9,569 nucleotides of DNA from positions 1 through 9,569 of the forward strand of contig JAKUSY010000088.1 of the NCBI GenBank assembly GCA_022451445.1. Direction: 5' to 3'. A program made the position numbers and the translations under genes. The stretch is from Planctomycetota bacterium. GTDB taxonomy: Bacteria > Planctomycetota > UBA8108. Positions within the stretch are counted from its first letter, which is position 1, and each line of letters starts with the position of its first letter. Shown here in pieces: positions 1 to 7,200 of the stretch. The notes beneath the pieces are model-generated. The model did not search any database. It was not told the origin of the DNA and saw nothing but the letters and a program-made list of their open reading frames with translations.

Positions 1-3000
1 TGGGCGAGGCGGACCAGATGGGTGAAGTCATCCTTGCTCTCGTCCATCCGGTTGTTGTAGTAGTAGCGGTAGTGCTCCTTGTCATCCGGCGGCTCGCTCG
101 GGTCTCCCTGCGGGGGGTTCCTGTAGGGCGGGTAGGTCAGGCGCCCATCGTAGCTGCTGACGCGGCTGCCGCCGTCGTTGAGCTCGTGCCGGTCGTCCAT
201 CTCGAAGAAGGCGCCGTTGTCATCATCGGGATACCAGCGCTGGATCAGCTCCCGGTTGGGAACCTGGACGAATTCACGGATCTCGTTGATGCCGGCGCTC
301 GAGCCGCGGTTGATATTCCACTGGACCAGCCACTGGTAGGAATAGGGCGTGCGGGTGTTGCCCTGGTTGTGGCGGATGAGGTAGTTGGAGATCCTCTCCC
401 GGGCGTCGCGGGCTCCCGCGCCCTGGTGGTCTTCGAGACCGAACTTCTTGATGACGCCGTGCAGCGGCTTATCCTTCGCCATCGAGACGCGGTAGCTCTC
501 TGACCAGCGCTGCCTGGCCCAGGGGCTTCCTGAGAATCGCACCCTGGAGTTGTAGTAGAGCTTCTCGTTTCCGAAGAGGAAGGCTCCCTCCACCAGGTCG
601 TTGGAGTGCAGCTGCCGGGCGTTGAGGTAGCGCTCGGCATCCTGGTGGATCCAGAAACGGTAGGACGGGTTGGCGCCGCCCTGGGGAGTTTCGTGGCGGT
701 AGACGCAGTAGCTGCGGTCGATATTCTCGATGTCCATGGCGCGGAGGACGAGTGGATTGGTGCGCTGGGTGGCGTCGAGGGGGTAGCGTCCGATCCGGCC
801 GCCGGTGTCTCTTGCCAGCACGTAGTAGACCACTGTCCTTCGAAGAGCCTGCGCGGGGATGGTGGCGTGGTACCGGCCCCTCGCATCGGGGCCCGTCATG
901 TTGATCTCGTTCTCACCCTCGCCGGCGGCGTTGGGACGGTTGAGGTTCCAATAGAGCTTCACGCTGTCGATGCCGTCGGGGTCCTGGACCCTGCAGGACA
1001 CCTGCACCGGGACGTTGTTGCCCTGCAGGTTGGGGGACTGGCCCATCTTGTCGATCAGCGGTCCGATGTTGGCGTCGCCGGCGGCCGCGAGGCGCGCGGT
1101 CACGCTGTTGATGGCGCCGGGAGTGCCGAGGTTGCGGGGAACATCCAGGACATGCGACCTGGCGAAGTCGTGGTTGTAGCCCCGGGTCAGCATCGTCTGG
1201 GAGCCGGCGATCCATCTCGCCTTGAAGGAGATGAAGTAGTCGCTGCGGGGGCGCAGGTTTCTCGCCAGGGTATGTTCGAGGCGGTTCACCTTATTGTCGC
1301 CCTTGCCCCGGGCGACGATTTTCAGCGAGGCGTTTCCCTCGATCACCTCGGAGGGGGCTGTCGTGCGCCCCGAGTTGATGTGGGTACCCTGGATCTTCCA
1401 CTCGCCCGGCCGCGAGGAGTTTGAAGAGATTTCCGCCTCGATGTCTCCGTTGCCGACGTAGTTCTCGGAGTCGTCAGGGACGTATTCTCCTGACTGCAGG
1501 ACCGGGGCGATGTAGAAGTCGCTGGAGTTGATGCTCGAGTTGTGAGCCTGGATGGCGAGCACGTTGCGGCCGGTGAGGACCAGGCCCATATGTTCGGAGA
1601 GGTCGACGTCCGCCCGGCCCGAGCTGGTTCTCTCCCGCGAACATCTGGCCCGGGAATCGAAGGTGACCTGCAAGTCACCTTCGCTCGGGCGCATATTCTC
1701 GACGTGGATCCGGGTGCCGTTGAGGTAGACGATGAAACCATCATCGTAGGGCGCGTAGAATCTCAGCGTATTGACGGTGGCGGGGTCGGGAATCGTGAAC
1801 TCGGTACGCATGTAGATCGAGAGGTAATTCCCCCGCATTTTATCCATAGTGGTTCCGCCTACCTCGCTTTCATCTTCTCCATAGCCGACCGGGGTGGTGA
1901 CGGGGGTCCATGCCGAATCATCGAAGTCCGGCTGGTACCAGTCCGCGGGCGGCTCCCCGGTTCCCGGGGTGAGCCGCCATTGGGCGCCGAGGTCGAGGAA
2001 CGTCTGGTCGGGAGAGAATGTGATGATCCGCTCGACCATCCGGATGTCATCAACGATGGTGATGCCGCGGGAGTTCATGAGGAAGTGAAGCTCCGGCTCA
2101 CCGCTGTTGTAGCGGCCCCGGTAGCCGTACTCCCGCACCTCGGATTTCCCGGATTCGTCGCTTGAATTCCAGGCGGCGCCGACATTGTTGTCCTGGAAGG
2201 GATCGATGAGCTCCATGGAGGAGCCGCCGCCATCGGCCCAATAGGGCCACTGGCCGCCATCGTGATAGCGAACGGTGTCGGCGATGTTGCCTTGCGGGTC
2301 GCGCAGATTGACCCGCTCTCCATCGTTTCGCAGGCCTCCGAAACCCTCTGTGCCGCCAAAGACCTTCTCGGGAGCGAGGCCGTAGGTCTCGCGGATATAG
2401 ATCGGGTCCCGGGCGACGACGATGTAGCTCCCGGGTGCCATGACGGTCCCGGGTTCGAATTCGTAGTTGATCCCCTTGGTCAGCTTCCAGCCGCTGATGT
2501 CGATGCTTCTCTCGGAGCTGCGGTTGTAGAGCTCAAGATATTCCGCGAAGCGCTCGTCTCCGCTTGGCGGACCGTGGATGGGGTGGTACATGAGCTCGTT
2601 GATGATGATGTCCCGCTCGACCTCGACCCTGTTCGCTTCGCCACGGGTCGGTACCGCCCGGTCGCTGAAGCTCTCATCGCCGTCAGGTATCCGCGCCTCG
2701 CTCCTGTCTTCAACTTCGGGTTCGAAGATGTAGGCGTTGACGACCCTGTTGGCGCCGGGCTCGAGCAGGGCGATAAAGCGCCGTCCGGGAGATCCATCCA
2801 CGGCCTCCACGTCCGCGGCGGGCGACAGGTTGAGACCGCCGAGGTCGGCTTCCGAGAGGGCGAGGTGTCCGCGGGCGGCGATCGTGGTGTCAGCCGGAAG
2901 CTGGAACCGGGAGCTCTCATCCGCCAGCGCACGGCTGTTGGAGATCCAGAATTCCGAGAGGTTCACCGGTTGGGAGCTGAGATTGAAGAGCTCCACCCAG

Positions 3001-3662
3001 CGCTCCCCGGCGGTCCAGGTGAGGGCCTCGTTGACCACGATCGTGAGCGAGTCCGTCGAGGGATTGTTCGGCCCGCCGGGCGACCCTCCCAGGGAGCCGC
3101 TGATGCTCCAGCTGTCTGGATCATCGGGATCGCTGTAGACCTCGATGAGAGCGAGGGAGTGCCCGGTTCCATCAGCCCCGGATGGCCATTTACCCCTGTC
3201 GTTGTAGCCGACCGTAGCCACGACCACCCCGTTCTCTTCGGCAAGCTCGATCGTTTCACCGCTGTTGGACAGGGCGCAGCCGTCGCGTTCATCTCCCTCA
3301 AGGTCGCAGCCAAGTCCCCAGTTTCCGGCTATATTGTCGATGCCGTAGACTTCGGAAATCCTGTCCTGGTTGGCGCAGACCACGGCATATTCACCGCCGT
3401 TGAGAAACGATGAGGAAGGGAAGGTGTAGCTGATCCCTTTGGAAAAATACCAGCCGGAGATATCGACTGGAGCGGGACTGGCGTTGTGGATCTCGATGAA
3501 CTCGAGCTCCTGGCCGCCGCCGGAGGGGTGGTACATGATCTCGGTGATGATGATCAGGCCGCTATTGCTGGCGTTGGCGGGAACCTGCAGGAGCAGTGGG
3601 CTTCCGATAACGGCAAAGAAAGCCAGCAGGAGGCTGGCGAGGAGAGAACGGGTTTTTTTCAT
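1..3662 (-). CDS. Secreted multi-domain lamin-tail / CotH-like protein (partial, C-terminus beyond left edge)
   Basis: The frame is open from ATG at 3662 to the window edge: 1220 codons and no stop, so the C-terminus is missing. The first 31 residues are a classic Sec signal peptide: MKKTR, then a Leu/Ala-rich core, then cleavage after PANA. Domains by rough residue: lamin-tail unit 1 (36-185, motif ITEIMYHP); a weaker lamin-tail-like unit (205-340, VVNEALTW); lamin-tail unit 3 (350-500, INELMYHP); a jelly-roll module (545-720, DDGFIVYLNG and NVLAIQAHN); a CBM4/9-like module (733-860, ending LGTPGAINS); an Ig-like stretch (875-965, DPDGIDSVKLYWN); and from about 975 a CotH-like region (VRFSGSPWARQRW; QVPNRELIQRWYPDDDNG). 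This order is familiar from large planctomycete and verrucomicrobial surface proteins. Known CotH proteins of spore formers are atypical protein kinases; whether this one is catalytic cannot be judged, because the rest lies outside. An AGGA sits 8 nt before the ATG. It is divergent from the kinase operon. Confidence 0.88.
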   Translation of the reverse strand, partial: MKKTRSLLASLLLAFFAVIGSPLLLQVPANASNSGLIIITEIMYHPSGGGQELEFIEIHNASPAPVDISGWYFSKGISYTFPSSSFLNGGEYAVVCANQDRISEVYGIDNIAGNWGLGCDLEGDERDGCALSNSGETIELAEENGVVVATVGYNDRGKWPSGADGTGHSLALIEVYSDPDDPDSWSISGSLGGSPGGPNNPSTDSLTIVVNEALTWTAGERWVELFNLSSQPVNLSEFWISNSRALADESSRFQLPADTTIAARGHLALSEADLGGLNLSPAADVEAVDGSPGRRFIALLEPGANRVVNAYIFEPEVEDRSEARIPDGDESFSDRAVPTRGEANRVEVERDIIINELMYHPIHGPPSGDERFAEYLELYNRSSERSIDISGWKLTKGINYEFEPGTVMAPGSYIVVARDPIYIRETYGLAPEKVFGGTEGFGGLRNDGERVNLRDPQGNIADTVRYHDGGQWPYWADGGGSSMELIDPFQDNNVGAAWNSSDESGKSEVREYGYRGRYNSGEPELHFLMNSRGITIVDDIRMVERIITFSPDQTFLDLGAQWRLTPGTGEPPADWYQPDFDDSAWTPVTTPVGYGEDESEVGGTTMDKMRGNYLSIYMRTEFTIPDPATVNTLRFYAPYDDGFIVYLNGTRIHVENMRPSEGDLQVTFDSRARCSRERTSSGRADVDLSEHMGLVLTGRNVLAIQAHNSSINSSDFYIAPVLQSGEYVPDDSENYVGNGDIEAEISSNSSRPGEWKIQGTHINSGRTTAPSEVIEGNASLKIVARGKGDNKVNRLEHTLARNLRPRSDYFISFKARWIAGSQTMLTRGYNHDFARSHVLDVPRNLGTPGAINSVTARLAAAGDANIGPLIDKMGQSPNLQGNNVPVQVSCRVQDPDGIDSVKLYWNLNRPNAAGEGENEINMTGPDARGRYHATIPAQALRRTVVYYVLARDTGGRIGRYPLDATQRTNPLVLRAMDIENIDRSYCVYRHETPQGGANPSYRFWIHQDAERYLNARQLHSNDLVEGAFLFGNEKLYYNSRVRFSGSPWARQRWSESYRVSMAKDKPLHGVIKKFGLEDHQGAGARDARERISNYLIRHNQGNTRTPYSYQWLVQWNINRGSSAGINEIREFVQVPNRELIQRWYPDDDNGAFFEMDDRHELNDGGSRVSSYDGRLTYPPYRNPPQGDPSEPPDDKEHYRYYYNNRMDESKDDFTHLVRLA
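1658..1683. repeat. Perfect 10-bp inverted repeat inside the lamin-tail/CotH gene
   Basis: CGAAGGTGAC, a 6-nt loop, then GTCACCTTCG: a perfect stem of 10 bp within the jelly-roll module (about residues 660-668). In the mRNA it would form a stable hairpin with no following U tract, so it is not a standard terminator. It may be only a coding coincidence. Confidence 0.6.
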
Positions 3663-3929
3663 CTCTTTTTTCCTGTCGACCCGTCCGGGCGGGGCCTCGT
3701 TTCGCCCTGGTTTTCATGGTCGGCTGAACCCGCGGGTGAGCCTGGCGGAATGGAAACCATAAGCTACTTGATGATATGTCGTTACAGGGCTCTATCAAGT
3801 CTGATGAACACAGGTCAATCCGGCTCAACAGGCGGATAATTCGAACCTTTTCGTTTTCAGAAATTCCGGCAAGGACCCTGAAGCCGATTCGAGGCCAGCT
3901 TCCCTTTGACCCACTCCAAACCATTGTGA
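3663..3929 (-). other. Long 5' leader of the lamin-tail/CotH mRNA
   Basis: If the promoter at 3936-3964 is used, the transcript carries about 267 untranslated nucleotides. I see no recognised riboswitch or credible small gene in it. It does contain a second, weaker promoter-like pair on the minus strand, TTGACC (3818-3813) and TAGAGC (3794-3789) with an 18-nt spacer. It also holds a 10-bp palindrome ACCCGCGGGT at 3728-3737. Either could be regulatory; neither is proven. Confidence 0.3.
3671..3674 (-). promoter_or_regulatory. Ribosome binding site of the lamin-tail/CotH gene
   Basis: On the minus strand AGGA lies 8 nt before the ATG at 3662, followed by an A-rich spacer. This spacing, together with the lysine-rich signal-peptide start directly after it, fixes the start codon. 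Confidence 0.6.
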
Positions 3930-3947
3930 ACCACAATTTTATGGTTT
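3918..3947. promoter_or_regulatory. Inverted repeat over the -10/start site (candidate operator)
   Basis: ATTGTG (3923-3928), AAC, CACAAT (3932-3937) is a perfect 6-bp inverted repeat. It is flanked by a further arm pair, AAACC (3918-3922) and GGTTT (3943-3947). The inner half-sites cover the predicted -10 and the transcription start of the minus-strand promoter, where a repressor would block polymerase. The symmetry is visible; the operator role is inferred. No regulator gene is in the window. Confidence 0.4.
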
Positions 3948-3964
3948 TAGAATCGGTAAGTCAA
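3936..3964 (-). promoter_or_regulatory. Sigma70-type promoter of the lamin-tail/CotH gene
   Basis: Read on the minus strand, TTGACT (3964-3959) is followed by a 17-nt spacer and TAAAAT (3941-3936). Each hexamer matches 5 of 6 consensus positions at ideal spacing. The predicted transcript starts near 3929, giving a leader of about 267 nt before the ATG at 3662. An inverted repeat covers the -10 and start site. This is the best promoter match in the divergent region. Confidence 0.6.
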
Positions 3965-3977
3965 CGGACCACATCCA

Positions 3978-3988
3978 GGGGACTCCCC
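3978..3988. promoter_or_regulatory. GC-rich palindrome upstream of the minus-strand promoter
   Basis: GGGGA-C-TCCCC is an 11-bp palindrome with 5-bp arms and a single central base. It lies about 14 bp upstream of the -35 hexamer of the minus-strand promoter, a usual place for an activator site. A CCCCGGGG palindrome overlaps its right end. It is short in a GC-rich background, so chance is a real alternative. Confidence 0.2.
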
Positions 3989-3996
3989 GGGGTGCT

Positions 3997-4040
3997 TGAG
4001 AAGAGACGAGAAGAGAACTGAGAGAGTAAGGGGGAAATCT
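3997..4040 (+). repeat. Purine-rich tract with 10-bp phased repeats
   Basis: Almost all bases on the plus strand are A or G. GAGAAGAG occurs at 3998-4005 and again at 4008-4015, exactly one helical turn apart, and a related GAGAGAG follows from 4020. It lies between the two divergent genes. It may be a phased protein-binding site or a structural element; no family is recognised. Confidence 0.35.
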
Positions 4041-4299
4041 TCAAAGAGCTCCGCTCGCCCATCCAGGCCGCTTTTTCTGATCATCCAGAGTCCTATAACC
4101 TTTGATGGATAAAACGATTAGGGCGCCTGGAGAGGAGAAAGATCTCAGTTCGTGGAAGTTTCTTTTTGAATGAGTTCAGGCTACAATCTGCAGTTCTGTT
4201 GAATGTGGAGGCCTACGGCTGCGGGCCGGGATTCATCAGCAGGGCGTTCCTCGAAGATGAAGAGTCAAGTGGATACCTTTGTTGGGGGCTTGTTTTCGC

Positions 4300-7200
4300 A
4301 TGTCCGAAAAAGCCAGTCCGCCGATGGACGGCCAGGGGGCTGAAGAGCCTGCTTCGCCGGAAGACACGGACGAATCGGCTGCGGCTGAAAGCCAGGAACG
4401 GGATGGGACCCCGGCAGCCGGGGTGGCCGAATCGTCGGACTCTTCCGGCGAGCCTGCCAGCGAGACGGCCGAGGTGGATCCTCCGGCCCCCCGTGAAGAC
4501 AGCTCCACGGACTCCGATGTCGATCTTAACGCGGACACGGTGACCCAGCGCGCCGCCGCCTACGCTACAGAGTCCACCGACCTGAGCGAGGAGGCGGCCC
4601 GCGGCTGGCACGAAGGCGACCTGGTCGCCAACCAGTACCGCATCCAGAAGCTGATCGGGCAGGGGGGCATGGGAAAGGTCTACCTCGCCCAGGACGAGGC
4701 GCTCGATCGCCCGGTAGCTCTCAAGCGGATTCCCCAGGAGATCATCTTCGATGTCGATGCGCGCGATGATCTCAGGCTGGAGGCGAACCGCCTGCTCGAC
4801 CTGGCGCACGATAATATCATCCGTATCCATACCTATTCCGACGGACCCACCTGGCCTTTCTTTGCCATGGAGTATCTCGAAGGCCAGACGCTCAAGCATC
4901 TCCTGCGCCAGCGCAAGCGGGAGGGGCGGACGTTCGAGGCCGAAGAGCTGCTCGTCGTCGCTCGCCAGGTAGGGGATGGACTTGCCCACGCGCACGCCCG
5001 CCAGATCGTTCACCGTGACCTGAAACCCGCGAACCTCATGCTGGCGAAGCCGGTGGAGGGGGCTCTCCAGCCGTCCGACACCATCAAGATCACCGACTTC
5101 GGGATCTCCAGGGTCGTGGCCGACAGCACCCTGCGCCAGACCGGCAAGCGGAGCGGTACGGTACCCTATATGAGTCCGGAGCAGTTTCGCGGCGAGGTCT
5201 CGACCCCAAGCAGCGATATCTACTCGCTGGCCTGCACCCTCTACGAGCTCGTCGCCGGTTCACCTCCCTTCTATACAGGCGATATCGGCTACCAGATCAT
5301 GAACATCGAGCCGTCCCCGCTCGAGGGGATTACCCACACGATCGCCGAGACGATCCTGCGGGGGCTCTCAAAGGATTCCGAGGACCGCTTTGAATCAGTC
5401 GATGAATTCGTCGCGGCTCTCGAGGGGCGCAAAATACCCAGGCCGGGGAGGCGAGGCCGGGGTTCCCTGGGAACGGTCGCCAAGATGGCGGCGGGCATCC
5501 TCCTGGCCTTTGGCGTGCTCTGGTGGGCCGCCGCCGGTGATTTTTCCGGTGAGGGAACGGGGGCGGGCGGTGAGGCTGGTGGTGAAGCGGTCGCCGGCTC
5601 AGCTGAGAATCCCGGCAGCGCCCCCGCGGGAGCTCTCGAGCCAGGCGTCGTGAGCGATCGAAAGCCGGAGACCCCGGTAGAGAAAAAAACACGCACCGAT
5701 GTCTTCCGCGCCTGGCTGGCTGAAGCTATCGAGAAGCAGCTGCCGCTCAACGTCGGCAGGGATTACGGCGAGCTGGCCCCGAGCGGGATTCCCTCGTTGG
5801 ATATCAGGCTCGCTTTTCCCAGGAGCGAGGCTCCCCAGGAAGGGGAGATGCTCCAGGATCTGGTTTTTCTCGCCACTCTTTCCGGTGAGTCGGAACCTCC
5901 GCAACAGCATATGGTACGCGGCCAGCTGGATGCGGAAAACGGGGCGTACAGTTTTCACTTCCGGCGTCTTGTCGACGGTTCCTATGACCTCAGCGCGTTT
6001 GTGGAGGACAAGGAGAAGGGACTGGCTGTTTCCCAGGGCCAGTCGCTGCTCGAGAGGCAATTCGTGGTCGACCTGGTTGCCCCCGTCTTCAAGGTGGTGG
6101 TAATCGATCCCCTCGGTCTGGTCGCGACTGCCGCGGCTGAAAAGATCGAGTTCACGACCTTCGAGGAGCTCCTGGGTGTGCGGCTCGATACCTCCGGCAA
6201 CATGGATATCAAGGAGGCCTGGTACAGTTTGCTGACCCAGGACGGCGCGAGCTCGGAGGAGCGTAAGATCGAAGACATCAGCGAATGGGAGATCAACTAT
6301 CTCTCCCCGGGAGAGTCCAGGATCGTTCGCGTGTATGCCGTGGACAAGGCGGGAAACAGGAGCGAGACCAGGGAGATCATCTTTCGCCGGCTGAAGCTCG
6401 AGCTCGAGGAGTTCGGCACGAGCGATATTGTCGGGAATGTCGCGACGGTGGAGGGAAAGTTCAAGGTTGAGGGCGCCACCTATCCGGATCTCCAGTTCTT
6501 CGTGAACGGGGAGAGGGTCGATGCGGAGTGGTCTATTGTCAAGCCGCCTCCGGCCGAAAAAGCTGAGAGCGAGAGCGCCGCCGGGGAGAGCGAGCCGGGC
6601 ATCGTCGACAACCCGGTGCTCGAGGAACCTGCCGGCGGGGAGCTGGCGGCCGCTGATCCTCCGGAGCTCGCTCCCGGAGCGACGAGGACCATTCCTTTCG
6701 TGGCTGACATTACACTGAGCAAGGCGGTCAATGTCGTCCTGGTGCAGTACTCGTGGAAGGATCGGCCGCCTGTTCTTTTCGGCAAGGCGGGTACTCTTGA
6801 TCGCGTGCAGGCCAGGGCGCCGAACATCGTTCTGCGCACCCCCAGCCTGGACCCGCTGCCTGCGCCGGCGGGGGAGGCGGGCGGTGAGGAGGCGGGAGCG
6901 CGGGTCATCTATACCCGCGAGGCGACCCTGGCCGTCGAGGGCGAGGTTGATACCGTCTTTACCGGCCTCAAGGTCATGCTGCGGGTACAGAACAGCTTCG
7001 GCTCCAGCACCCAGGAGGTGAAGGTGGAGCCGGCGGCCAGCGGCTCCGGGGGAAGATTCAAGGTCGACCTGGAGCTCCAGCCAGGGGTGGAGACCCGTGT
7101 AGAGGCTCGTTGCTTCTATAATAATGACGAAGAGGTATTGGCCGGTATGGTCGAACCTCTCGAGGTATATTGCGACCAGGAGGCGCCGACCGCGAAGATC

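Larger units (their letters stand above)
3965..4299. other. Intergenic region upstream of the kinase operon
   Basis: No credible gene is seen. It contains a purine-rich stretch around 3997-4040 with GAGAAGAG repeated at 3998 and 4008, and three copies of CATCCAG (3972-3978, 4060-4066, 4082-4088). Plus-strand -10-like hexamers are TATAAC (4094-4099) and TACAAT (4182-4187), each 5 of 6 to consensus but without a good -35 at normal distance. The operon promoter is therefore probably here but unresolved; TACAAT would give a leader of about 106 nt. Confidence 0.35.

Noticed and set aside
1600..1690. Possible frameshift in the Arg/Ser-rich stretch of the jelly-roll module
   Set aside because: Neither alternative frame gives a better match, and the family pattern resumes in the same frame (VDLSEHM, NVLAIQAHN).
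2262..3413. A 383-codon open frame on the plus strand opposite the lamin-tail/CotH gene
   Set aside because: It is antisense to a frame with clear domains and a signal peptide. Its product is a Val/Gly/Asp-rich sequence with no recognisable motif, as GC-rich codon bias produces on opposite strands.
4257..4343. A 28-codon frame (MKSQVDTFVGG...) overlapping the kinase start, possible leader peptide
   Set aside because: Weak ribosome site and no supporting feature; it may be chance. Kept only as a note because it overlaps the chosen start.
4166..4543. A 125-codon plus-strand frame entering the kinase gene
   Set aside because: It overlaps the kinase in another frame, has no clear ribosome site and turns Arg/Pro-rich where it shadows the kinase.
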